DNA of 64,000 bases, taken from assembly GCA_023374045.1 (NCBI GenBank), contig CM041780.1, positions 166,027,074 to 166,091,073 on the forward strand. Reading direction: 5' to 3'. The position numbers and the translations under genes were made by a program. The notes under the pieces are model-generated. The model saw only the letters and a list, made by a program, of their open reading frames with translations, was not told the origin of the DNA and made no database searches. This document shows positions 50,201 through 60,983 of the stretch, in pieces; position 1 is the first letter of the stretch; each line of letters begins with the position of its first letter. This DNA comes from Limonium bicolor (taxonomy: Eukaryota; Streptophyta; Magnoliopsida; Caryophyllales; Plumbaginaceae).

Positions 50201-50693
50201 TGACTAATCAAAGAAGACTTAAGACTTAATTTAGCACTATTTGAGTACTATTCACAATTAGTGCCCAATTTGTGATTTTTTTGTAAATTATTTGAATTAG
50301 GCTTCCTAATGTGATATTAAGTAGTACGCATGTTGATTAAGGTGTATACGTGGTCATTTAGCCACTCAAAACTCATTTCTAAGACAATTTTTTAAAAATG
50401 TGCTTTAAGGAGTCTTAAAGCACAATTTGTGTTTTAACTTGTTTTTGAGCTTGGTATTCTTTGGTAATTGTTTTAACATGTTCTTTAGCATGTTAAGAAG
50501 GTCTATGAATGCCTTTTGGGTCCTAACCAAGGTTACACAAGGTCTTGAGCAAGTATTTGCATAAATTGTCTTTATGGTGCATTCTTATGTTTTTTATGGT
50601 TTAACTTGTCTACCAATGTTTCTAAGGCATGTTTTAGCCTTATTATATCATAATTTAATGTTTAATTACCATATATAAGTTTGGGGTATTTCA

Positions 50694-51920
50694 ATCTTCC
50701 CCCCTTAAAATAACTTTGTCCCTAAAGTTCACATGTATCTTATATTATTTAAAATACACGGACAGCTTAATACCATTGGTTATATTCCTATATATAAACC
50801 TTCAGATTCATATGGTCTATTTTATATGTATAATACACATACACACAAACGTCTATGCATGTATAGCAATCAAAATCCTTTTTGTTGCATTCTCCCCATG
50901 TCACCGGTCCGAAGACAAAGGCTCACAGGTCCTCGGCTAGTGAGCGGGTAATACACAATATCATCTGCAGGTACTGACTATAGGACATTTACGCTCTCTG
51001 GTATGTGGTCCTTTGGAAGATCAAAACAATCACATACTTTTGTCGTATTCTCCCCATGTCGACGGTCAGAAGACAAAGGCACATACGTCCTCGGCTTCAT
51101 GAGTGAGACTCAGTAAAAAGAAAATCCTTTTTACGAGCCCAAGTAAAAGAAAATTCCTCTATTTGAAAATACAAGTCAACTCCAATTTCACTTTATGCCA
51201 ACTACATCTATTCTTAACGTGATGAATTGTGACCACTGTAGGGAGTCTCAGGAATCATCCGACCCTGGTGTGATCAGTATCAGTGTTGAACTATCCTTCC
51301 ACCCCAATTTGTGTTTGATTTCCCTAGATCCCTAGGAAATCAAGTTCCACCTCCCACGTCAATTTCAAACAATCAAATAATTCACTCTTTCCAATTTTCT
51401 ATCTTTTAGTCATTCTATTCATTATCAATACTTCTCCAAATCATGGAACTCAGTCCATCAATCATTCTCAATTCACCTCCCAGCAAATTACCTAGGGAAT
51501 TTAATTCCTACTAGGTTCTACATTGGTTTCATACCAATTCATACCTCATAATATTACCATATTCAGTCTCATATCAGTATATATCGTAAGGATTTTAATT
51601 CCCCTGGAGTTTCTCTACTCCTTTTCACTTGTACTCTCACACCGGAGTTAGCAAGGTAGGTATGTAATACGTATGGTATTCGCATCTTCTATGCGTAATT
51701 ACCATAATTAAACTAAGAATGGGTACACATGTTAATGTAACACACGCATAAAACATTAGGACCAATTCTTTTGTGCTATGCACACCGTAGTTTATGTACT
51801 CAGTACGCAAACATACACTAAGTGGTTTTTCGCTCTAACCCCTTAAAATGGATTACGCCCACGTAATCAACATTATATCATCCTTGCACATAGGTTCAAG
51901 ATGTTTAGGTCCATATTGTT
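50694..51920 (-). mobile_element. Element H internal region (3' part), non-coding
   Basis: It begins (minus strand, reading towards the LTR) with DNA related to element C internal sequence and ends with stem AACTTT, loop AGGGAC, stem AAAGTT (50729-50712) and the tract AAGGGGGGAAGAT. Similarity to C is clear near 51250-51340 and 51780-51870. No gag-pol frame is present, so H is probably another LARD-like element. The right boundary is approximate. Confidence 0.7.
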
Positions 51921-52036
51921 AATATAATCGGTTAACCGAACGGTTAGCCGTTTTATGGAAAATTCAATACCGTTACTGAAATCAAAACCGGTCAATTTAC
52001 ATGATTTGGTTAACAATACTGCAAGAACGGGTGTGA
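51921..52036. other. Unassigned DNA left of element K
   Basis: It has a GGTTAACCGAACGGTTAGCC-like inverted repeat but no recognisable feature. It is either more of H internal DNA or a remnant of another insertion. Confidence 0.4.
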
Positions 52037-53619
52037 TGATAAGTGTGAAATCAAATGGTTTTATTGGTGCTAAATTCTTATTTTATGCAACCTTTTGGGC
52101 GCTTTCTCACACTTATCCTATGTTTTTTCTGATTCTTACTTTGGCTAGAACTAATGCCAATTTATATGCTAAAAGTAGGAAATGATGTGAAAATGCATAG
52201 TTCTCCTCAAGAGATTTCAAATACCGCAAACAGGGAGCAAATCGAAGCTCAAACAAAGAATCTGGACCCTGTCAAAGTTTCGGAGCAAAGGGGCACAAAT
52301 ATACAGGTGTCCGGAACCTGTCCGCCCCATTAACCCGGGCGTGTTGTAACATGTCCGGTTAGTTCCCCCGGACGGAAGAGTCGGACACACCCCAGTCTTT
52401 TTATTTCGAGTCTTGCACACGTCCGGACAACTTGTCCGACCCTATGACCCGGACGCGCTCAGAAGTACCGCTATATTTACGACCACGAGTGCAGCGCCGC
52501 GGGATTTCCATTATATTTTCGTCCAGCTAGAGCGTCCGGCTAACTGACCCGGATAGGTGGTCTGGATGTCTCACAAAGTGAAAAATCTCGCCTGACGCGC
52601 TATGTCTTGTCTAGCTAAGTGATCCGGATAGCTCACCCGGACGTGTGTATTTTGTGTGAAAAAATCGTGAGGGCAGGAGACAGATTCATATACACAAATC
52701 AAGCACGAACAAGACTCGACGTCGGCGCCTCTCTCATTCTTCTTGCCCTGCCCTAACCATTTCCACACTAGAGGAGAAGATTTCTGCTCCAAATTCGTTC
52801 ATCTGCTCAACCTTCCATCTGAAAAATTTCAGAACTAATATCGAGATGATTTCTACTTTCTCTGCTTGTATTTGTTCTTCAATTATGCTAGGCTAGGAGA
52901 ATTAAACTCTGGGGATGGTTATCTGACTGTTTTTACTCTGTAATTTCTGCTACTCGTTGGTTTGAGATTCTTGTCGATTGTTGCAGGTTAAGTTATCTTT
53001 TACGCTTTCAATAAAATTAGCTAATTTGTTGATTGCTTACGAACTCCGTTTTGAGCGAGATTTGTGATAAATGGAATGGTCGATTAACCTGTAAACTTGT
53101 GGAAAATTATACTGGATAGGTTAGATTTTCCCTCAAGTGCAAACATTAATTCCTTTTGCTCATTCTGTTTATTCATGTTGTGCTAAATCTGAATTAGATC
53201 TAGAACGTTCTGTTAGGCGAGTTCTTGAGGCTAGGATTTAGTCTTTAGAAAAGTTTTAGGAATTTTTCTAATCGACAACTCAAACTGACCAACAGGAATT
53301 GCATAATCTGACAATCGAAAAAGATAACTTGGCCCGGAGTTCCTTTTCGCACATAGTTTTCACTGAATTTATTTGCTCATTTATTTTCTAGTTTTCTCAC
53401 TATTTTAATTCACAATACCAAAACAACCGACAACCCTTTCATTTCACTGCTTTCCTAGGATTAGATTTAATAACAAAGTCCCCGTGGATTCGACCTCGGT
53501 AACTTGCTTAATTTTACTTTATTATTGCGACCGGGTATTTTGTAACCTGTAAGGATTTAATTTATTAGTTTCTAGGAATAATTTCTTAGCTCTTAATAGG
53601 TTAAATTTTCCCGTTTGCA
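52037..53619 (+). repeat. Element K 5' LTR
   Basis: It opens TGATAAGTGTG (like E and F read on the minus strand) and closes GTTTGCA just before the primer site. It contains GTCCGG-type hairpins at 52306-52645. Confidence 0.8.
52306..52645. repeat. GTCCGG/CCGGAC inverted-repeat cluster in K LTR
   Basis: Clusters lie at about 52306-52390, 52420-52457, 52532-52568 and 52619-52645. Several units have the form GTCCGG...TGACCCGGA. They are more diverged than those in D and C. Confidence 0.7.
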
Positions 53620-53622
53620 AAT

Positions 53623-53640
53623 TGGTGCCATTGCCGGGGA
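53623..53640 (+). other. Primer-binding site of element K (tRNA-Asp type)
   Basis: TGGTGCCATTGCCGGGGA follows the LTR by three bases and differs from the site in E at two positions. Confidence 0.9.
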
Positions 53641-53925
53641 CTTGACTTTGGTTGTCATTTGTTTTGTTTTGTTTTGTTTTATTTAATTTTAATTTTATTT
53701 TATTTCAGTTTTTTTAGTTTATTGTTTTCATTTTATTTCATTACCATTTTCTATTCTATTCTTAGTTTATATTGTTTTCTCTGTTTTATTTCATTTTCAA
53801 TTTATTTTGAGTTTATTGGTTTAGCTATTTTGTTAATTTTTATGTTTATTGTTTTCTTGCTTAATTTAGTTCTAATTTCAATTCCTTTTGCTTCTTTCTT
53901 CTTTGCTATTGCAGGTACCTAGTGG

Positions 53926-55383
53926 ATGCGCAGAACGTGTTCCTTTGGTCCTCCTAAAGCAAATTTGAATCCTGAGATTGAAAGGACTTTCCTTCAGGCT
54001 CTTAAAGCGAGAAGACAGCTAGATTTCGACATGGCTGATAATATTCCTCAAATCGAGAATGTCCAGAATAATGCTACGACTGGTACAATCAATAGACCGC
54101 CTGCTACCCCGGGAGCCTTGTAGTTTTACCACAGTTGACCGCTGAGTTACTTGTTGAGTAGCAAAAGTTGAAGCCCTCACATCAATTGACTAATGTGCGC
54201 AATCATCCAGCTGGGTGTTTCTCTGGAGCAGACCTTGCAGATGCGTTAGACCATGTGCACCGGTTCTTGGTTCATCTGGACACTCTGGGTCTTGTTCCTG
54301 GTTTGGAGGAGTATGCGAGGTTGTGCTTAGTTTCAAACAGTCTTTCAGAAGAGGCATCTAAATGGTATCATCGCCTGCCCCCACGCGTTATCACTTATTG
54401 GGATCAGATGACAGAGAAATTTTATGAGAAGTACTTGTCTATGCTGTAGACCCTATTCTAGAGCAGATCACTGCTAAGCAGGCCCAGACAGAGACTACCA
54501 TGGGCCATATGATGAAGATGTTTGAGCAGCTCACGATGAGTAATGGTCCTGCTCATTCTGTGAAGCAGGTATCTTCTAACTATAGTGATTTATGTTGTTG
54601 TCAGTGTGGTGGGCCACATGAATTTGAATCATGCCTAGAAATAGCTGAGATGCGACGAAATGAGAAAGCAAATGTTGTGGGTCAATCTTTCAATAGGCAG
54701 TCTTGGGTTCAGAATCAGCATCCGAACTTGAGGTATGAAAACCCCAATAATGCCTTGAACTCATATCAGATGAGGCCTCAGCAGCTTACTCAGGGAGTGC
54801 CTCCTGGTTTTTCTCGGCCGTCCTACAATCAGAATCGGCAATCTCAGTTTCAACAATCAGACCCTTCTTCTTCTTCTCTTCTTCTTCAAATACTTCCAAT
54901 CTTATAGATTTGTTGGCTAAGTTGGAAGCCAAGCAGCAGAGTCAGTATTTGCAACAGATGATTACCAATCAGACTCTGACTGGTGGTCAGCAGAAGCTTG
55001 AGCAGCACATGGCACACCTGACTCAATTGTTATTGAACCAAAGGACTCCGGGTTTATTACCTTCTCAATCGGATCCCAATCCAAAGGAGCAAATGAAGGT
55101 AGTGACTGTCCTAGATGCTCATAAAGCAGAGGTTTGTCAGGGAGTTAGTCTTCAAAGTGGGAAGCAGCTGATAAATAAAGATCAAGTAGCTGAGGACCAA
55201 ACTGGCGAAGAGACTGGTCTTCTTTCTTCTAGCACTGGTGCACCGTCAGGGCCTTCAGCCCCTCCTGAGGTAGTTTCTGAGGAGACCCATGCTCCTATCT
55301 CTTCCCCTTCTCATACTTTAATTGCTACAAATTCCAAGGGTAAAGTGGTTCCTAAGGAACTTGCTTTCCCTAATAGATTGAAA
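53926..55383 (+). pseudogene. Element K gag (Athila type), broken
   Basis: The frame starts MRRTCSFGPPKA at 53926 and hits a stop at 54121. The gag core continues in another frame at 54168-54449 (PAGCFSGADLADALDH, SEEASKWYHRLPP, YWDQMTEKFYEKYL), then at 54500-54907 with a CCQCGGPHEFESC zinc knuckle, then at 54910-55383 with LLPSQSDPNPKEQMK and a proline/serine-rich linker. At least three frame changes and several stops separate the pieces. A T-rich leader (53641-53925) precedes it. Confidence 0.88.
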
Positions 55384-55386
55384 TAG

Positions 55387-56962
55387 AAAGAACTTGATGA
55401 ACAATTTGGGAAATTTTTGAATGTATTTTCTAAGCTTACTATCAATATTCCTTTGATTGATGCTATCAAGCAGATGCCTAATTATGCTCGTTTTGTGAAG
55501 GATTTGATCTCTAACAAGCAAAAGTTTAAGGAGGGTGAGATCGTTCAGCTGACAAAGACATGCTCTGTAGCCATCCAGCAGAAGCTTCCTCCAAAGTGTG
55601 GAGATCCAGGGCAGCCCATCATCCCTTGCACCATTGGAGACATGGACTGTGGTTTTGGACTCTACGATCTTGGAGTAAGTATAAATTCGATGCCTTATTC
55701 AATGTTTAAGAAGCTTCATGCTAGTGAGCTTGTTCCATCTCATTTTAACTTGCAATTAGCTGATTGTTCTTCAATCAAACCTCATGGTGTGGTTGAGAAT
55801 GTTGTGGTGGGTGTTGGTAAATTCTTCTTCCCTGCTGATTTTATCATTCTTGACATGGATGAGGATGTTGAAGTGCCATTGATTTTGGGTAGACATTTCC
55901 TGCAAACCGCTAAAACTGTCATTGATGTTGACAAGGGAAAGATCACTCTTAAGTTTAATAATGAGGAACTCAGTTTTTCTATCACTAAGATGATGAGAAC
56001 AAATGCTTCTTCTCATGTCGTGCTTTCTGTTGACGTTGATTGTTCTGATGATTATGATGCTTGTGTTGCTAAGAATGTTGTTGACTCTTATTTCTTGCTT
56101 GAGAATTCTAATTTGCTAAATCAGGTGTTATGCCACTCAATTGAGGATGATAAGGAGAGCACTGAGGTAGCTACTGTTGTCCAGCAGCTCAACCAGGGTC
56201 GATCCTACTTTCGCCCTTATGCTCCTTCTGTGGAGCCACTGGACAGGCCTACTCAAGGCTTGTTCCTTCAACGTAGAAGCCCCCTACTCTTGAACTCATC
56301 TTTGTCTGTTTCGTAGGAAGGTAGACTTCTGGAGGTGTTAAGAAGGCACAAGGGAGATTTGGGGTGGTCAGTTGCAAATATTAAAGGGATCATTCCGGGG
56401 TTTTGCACTCATCGAATTTACATGGAAGACAGTGTCAAGCCAGTGAGGCAGCCCCAGAGGAGATTGAATCCGAACCTGAAAGAAGTAGTGAAAGCTGAAG
56501 TTCTGAAGCTTCTGGATGCAGGTATCATTTATCCCATCTCTGATAGCCGCTGGGTTTCTCTTGTGCAAGTTGTTCCCAAGATATGGGGAATAGTTAGTGC
56601 CTAATGAGAAAGGTGAATTGGTGCCTCAGAGGAAAACCACTGGTTGGAGGATGTGCATCGATTACCAACGCTTGAATGATGCCACAAGGAAGTATCACTT
56701 CCCGCTGCCGTTTATTGATCAAATGTTGGAGCGGTTAGCTGGGCAAGAGTTCTATTGCTTCCTTGATGGGTATAATGGTTATTTGCGTACTCTCATCGCG
56801 CCAGAGGATCAGGAGAAAACCACCTTCACCTGTCCCTACGGTACATTTGCCTATAGGAGGATGCCCTTTGGTCTCTACAATGCTCCAACCACATTTCAGC
56901 GTTGTATGATGGCAATCTTTAATAGTTTTATTGAGAAGAGCAAATAAGTTTTCATGGATGAC
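55387..56962 (+). pseudogene. Element K protease and reverse transcriptase, broken and truncated
   Basis: The frame continues directly past an in-frame TAG (55384-55386) as KELDEQFGKFLNVFSKL. The protease has GDPGQPIIPCTIG, the active-site region YDLGVSINSMPYS (the usual D-L-G-A-S motif with A to V) and ILGRHFLQT. A second in-frame TAG is at 56314-56316. The reverse transcriptase then runs with CTHRIYMED and, after a frame change near 56585, GWRMCIDYQRLND, HFPLPFIDQMLERLAG, CPYGTFAYRRMPFGL. A TAA (56945-56947) precedes the catalytic VFMDD, and element F begins straight after it. Confidence 0.9.
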
Positions 56963-58514
56963 TGCAAACTGAATATTTGATCTATAAAAAAGCTAAGAAA
57001 TAATCCTAGAAAATAATAAGTCAAAAGACAGTCGGGTTGCAAATATCCCGGTCAGTATAGTAGAGGTTGTGAGACCAGGTATCGAACCGTGGGACTATGT
57101 GAAAAATAATCTAATCCTAGCAAAGGTAATAAATCAGGGGGTTTTGTTTTTAAACAAATTAATAATAAAATAAGCAAATAAAGTTGACTGATAAAAAGAT
57201 TAATTAAGAGAAAGATAAAAAGCAGGACTTTGGGTTCATGTTATACTCGTATGATTAATTAAGCTAATCTACCGGTTGATTAAGAATAACTTGGCAAATT
57301 CTTTTTAGAGTCTTAAGGACTAAATCCTAGAACCTAAAGACCACGTTTACCAGAACATGCAAGGTCTGATATGGACTCAAGCAAAACACATGTAAACGAC
57401 TAAATAAAAAGAAATATATTTTGCATCTGAAATACTAGACCTCCTCGATCCGATTCAGTTTTTCCTCAGACATAACAATTAATACGACCTATCTGTTTAT
57501 CATGGATCTGATCAAAATAGATTTCGCAAAGCAATTCACTAAACTCATGAAATTTATTAAAAAGCGAGAGCATAACATTAATTGTATCAAAGTATAATTA
57601 ACTTAAAACCAGTAAAATATATTGCATAATTAATACAAACTCATAATAACCATTCCCAGAGTATAAATATTCTAGCCTAGCATATTAAATAGATAAACAG
57701 AAACATGCGTCGTATAAATCATCTGTAGTCGACTCCTGGATTTGTTCTGCTATTTGTATACGTCAGACTAGAGGTGGATATGGTGGAATGAAAAGAAAAC
57801 AAAATGGAGAAGACGGGAGAAGAGAAATGGGATGGACGTGTGGTTTGTGGTGTAGTCGATGATGGATAGATGATGATAGATAATGATAGATCGCCGTTAA
57901 CAGAGGAGGAATGGGTTTAAATAGCAGAGGAATTTGAAAGAAGTAGACAAGGGCGGTGCAGTAGGTGAGTCTCACATAATGGAAGGAAAACAGTGGCGGT
58001 GCCGACATGCGTCCGGCCTTATTTCACCGGACAGGCCACAGACGTCTCCAGCGCAATCCTCAGTCTTGTCCGGGCTTATTTCACCGGACAGACCACGGAC
58101 GTAGTGTCTTCTCCTTGCGTCCGTGTTTTAATCCCCGGACGTCTCTAGCGTGCGCTGTTCTCCTTGTGGCGTCTGCGGTTCTGTCCGCACAAATATGGGC
58201 GGACGTCTCTAATCCTGTCCAATTAGACGCGTCCGAACCAGTGTCCGGACCAGCCTGGTTCGGACGATAATTAGTTTGCTTCTAAAATATTCGTTTCAGC
58301 TCCGTTTTAATCCCCGTTTGTTGCGTTGGAATTCTCATGAGTAAATCTACTTAATTACATGGCTTTTTCCTAAATTGAACATATAAAATGCATTAGTTCA
58401 TATCAAAGCATAAATCTTAGGAAAAAACGCATAATAAGTGGGAAACATGTATTTCAGATATTGTAATTCATAAGGTATTTAAACCCTAAAAGTCTATATG
58501 TTTTGCACTTATCA
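56963..58514 (-). repeat. Element F 3' LTR
   Basis: 1552 bp. It carries five GTCCG-type hairpins at 58009-58267. Only one LTR of this element is in the window, so ends rest on comparison with E and K and on the break in the reverse transcriptase of K. Confidence 0.8.
58009..58267. repeat. GTCCG hairpin array in F LTR (five units)
   Basis: Units: 58009-58035 and 58066-58092 (GTCCGG...TATTTCACCGGAC), 58117-58143 (GTCCG...CCCCGGAC), 58181-58206 (GTCCGC...GCGGAC) and 58229-58267 (GTCCGAACCA...TGGTTCGGAC around GTCCGGAC). The last resembles the unit type of D and B, the fourth that of E. Confidence 0.88.
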
Positions 58515-59690
58515 AACTTCCTCACACTTAAGCTTTTGCTTGTCCTCAAGCAAATAAGGAGTGTAACTATCTTTAAGCCGTAGTATAAAACAAGATTAAA
58601 TAAGTGTAGAAGGGAATTAGGCAAAGTGACAATTGAAAGAATAATTCTGCTCTCAGAAGTAGGTTTTTGCAAACAGTGAAAAAGAGCAATTTTATAAAAG
58701 CATAGAAAAACTAGATTGCAGAATACAAGTTAGATTAGTCTGGGATTTTCCTCCAATTTCAGTTTTCTAACCCGGGATGACAAGGGGTGTGAAGTAATGC
58801 CTTATTCCGCAATACCTTTCAACACCACGTACTCATGTTTATAAATAAAAACTGCAATTTATTGCTTTCATTTTTTTAATGCAAAAATGTATATACAAAA
58901 CAAACATTTTTTTTATATTGCATTATTTTTCTGTACCCCAGACTTTTCTCTCTATCCTTGTAGCGGTGTTGTGTCTTCTATCCCAGATCACGAGACCTTA
59001 CGTAGATAGGTGTTAAGGCACCCCAGAGGACTTAATAACCGGATAGACGAGGCCTGTTTTTGGTTTAGAAAAATTTATAAACAGCGGAGTACCTTGTCAT
59101 TATCCTTTTCTTTCCTAACTTTCCAATCATTTCCAAAATCCCAAGCTAAGCTGAAATGGTTTTTACAATTAGCAGATCTATCGTATTTTCAGTGAAAATA
59201 GAGTATTTTGATTAAGAATAGTTTTATACAAACTCCTTTAAACAAAACAATTCTCCGTTGTCACTTGGCTTAATTTCAAACACTTCTACAATTATTTTAA
59301 CTCATTGTTTTTTTTCAAAATGTTGGCAATTAGAGTAGCAGGCATTTAGAGTAGCAAAAAACGAGTGTGACATTAACGAACAACTGGCATATTTTCAGGG
59401 AAAGTCTCTACTTCCTCACACTTGAGAGGAGCAATGTCCTCATTGTTCAAAATAAAATCAAGAAAAGGACCTTTCAAAACATGCCAGACTCATAAAGGAT
59501 TAAATTTTAATAAAGAAGCTTTAACGTAAGAAAGGTTGAACATCAATATAATAAAGAAGGAATGAGACTCCCCTGTTATCGTAGATTGAGGAAGGTGCCC
59601 TTCCTCACACTTAAAGCTTTGGCAGGGGTGAAACTTTCCTCACACTTAAGTTCACGCAAGTGTCCAACCGGGGAGATATCAAAATTGCCA
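58515..59690 (-). other. 3' non-coding module of element F, with stem-loop
   Basis: Homologous to 34570-35780 of E. On the minus strand it ends with stem TTGCTT, loop GAGGAC, stem AAGCAA (58553-58536) before the purine tract. Confidence 0.85.
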
Positions 59691-60094
59691 GAACAACTTA
59701 GGTTGCTTTCCATATGTGAGTTCAGCTATATGTTGAATATAGAATTTATTTGGAAAAGAAAAACCTGTATAGCCAGCAGAACTCAAGTGGCACCAAAAAT
59801 AGTAGTCAATTCCACCAAGGTAAAATACATAAATATAAGATGTAGATGGAGTAAGAGGAAAAACATAAATAAAAATGCACTGCATAAAATAAAAGCATTA
59901 GCAATATAAAAAGAAGGTGAATTGTTACCTCTTGATTACAAAAAGTAAGACAAGATTAAAACAGTACGAGTCTACAATAAGTTAGTGAACAAGAGAGATA
60001 TATAAAACTAAATAAAAGAAAAGAGATATCACTGCGGTGGCTGTGGTGGCTGCTGCGGTCCCTGGCCTATCTGAGCGAGGAGATGCTGTAGGAG

Positions 60095-60983
60095 CTAAGC
60101 CGTCTGATCCTGCTGCACATTCGTCCGTGCAAGCTGCTGAGCTGTCTGTGCCTGCAAATCCTCACTCCGGTCTAAGCGCTCAGTCATATGTGTTTGGGCC
60201 TCATGGAACGTAGTCTGCTCAGTCAAAATCCTCTGCTGTGTCTGCTCAAAACTCTCAAACCGCTGCTGCATCTGTTGCTGCATCTGATGGAAGGCCTAAG
60301 CTGGGTCTGCAGCTCTGACGGGATAGAAGGTATCGGAACAGGAGTTGGAGCCTGCATCATGGTGGTCGTCGGTTCGTAGGGCTCAGCTCCCTGTGCTGTG
60401 GAAGGTGGCTTGGGATCAGCTGAAGGTGTAGCTCCTGTAGTGGGCCCTGCTGCAGTGGAGGATCCGGTGGAAGACATGCCAGTGCGACCTCTGACCCAGG
60501 TACCGTCATCTAAGCGCATAAAGCCCCAGCGCCTCACAGTCTGCAACGTGACTGGGCGATCTCCCGTCCGGAGCTCTAATCCATCTGAGGCGCCCTCTGG
60601 AAGGACAGAGCAAAGGTGGTGCTGGATGAAGAAGGGAAAAATAGGCGTGATCTTTTCTTTTTCGTCCGAAGATAGTACACCACCTTATGTAGCTGGCTAA
60701 ACATGATGTGTGGAATAGAGACGCGCTGAGCGGGTGGAGATGGTGAGAGGAAGTAGTCCAATAAAGCGCAATCCTCATCAGAAGCATCGATCGCGGAATG
60801 GGGCCGGATCTGATGACTAAGGATCTCTAAGAGTAGTCTCTGAAGCAAGGTAGAGAAACTCGTGAAAGGGAGGACATTCTTGTCCTCCTCCCCTCTATGT
60901 CGGGTCGTCCGTCCTACATCCTGGAGCCACCTCGTCTTTGATCTGCGCAGGTGATCCTCTGTAAATCCTCTGATAAGGTCTGG
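60095..60983 (-). pseudogene. Element F protein, C-terminal part (plant transposon-like), broken
   Basis: On the minus strand the 60983-60576 frame gives NVLPFTSFSTLLQRLL, RPHSAIDASDEDCALLDYF and VSIPHIMFSQLHKVVYYL. This resembles the C-terminal half of proteins annotated as putative plant transposon proteins in Athila-related elements. It continues in other frames (60546-60223, MRLDDGTWVRG and a proline-rich linker; 60283-60095, QQRFESFEQTQQRILTEQ) into a glutamine-rich coiled coil. Frame changes separate the parts, and the N-terminus is removed by element G. Function is unknown. Confidence 0.55.

Larger units (their letters stand above)
6924..50693 (-). mobile_element. Element H, 3' LTR (4.4 kb, split by later insertions)
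   Basis: The LTR opens TGTGACACCCC at 6924 and closes GGGGTATTTCA at 50693. It survives in three blocks: 6924-8730, 13306-14389 and 49165-50693, about 4420 bp. The gaps are LTR B and LTR I. Orientation is minus, because a polypurine tract on the minus strand (AAGGGGGGAAGAT) abuts its right end. The terminal motif and the tract are those of Tekay-like Ty3/gypsy elements. The LTR holds GTCCG hairpins (8496-13320), the palindrome GTGCTTTAAG...CTTAAAGCAC at 50400-50423, and three AGGTAA sites (minus strand) near 49747, 49579 and 49382. Confidence 0.8.
52037..56962 (+). mobile_element. Element K, Athila-type retrotransposon (5' part)
   Basis: It consists of a 5' LTR, Asp-type primer site, gag and the protease/reverse transcriptase region on the plus strand. 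It is cut at 56962 by element F. The remainder of pol and the 3' LTR would lie beyond F and G, outside the window. Confidence 0.9.
56963..60983 (-). mobile_element. Element F, Athila-like non-autonomous retrotransposon (3' part)
   Basis: The 3' LTR (56963-58514) opens TGATAAGTGC on the minus strand and closes GTTTGCA. Adjacent internal DNA (58515-59690) is homologous to the 3' module of element E. Further in is a frame with a plant-transposon-like protein end. Element G cuts it at 60984. A candidate left duplication is ATGAC (56958-56962); the partner is not in the window. Confidence 0.82.

Noticed and set aside
53659..53922. Hydrophobic frame resembling a membrane protein
   Set aside because: It is a by-product of the T-rich leader of K between primer site and gag.
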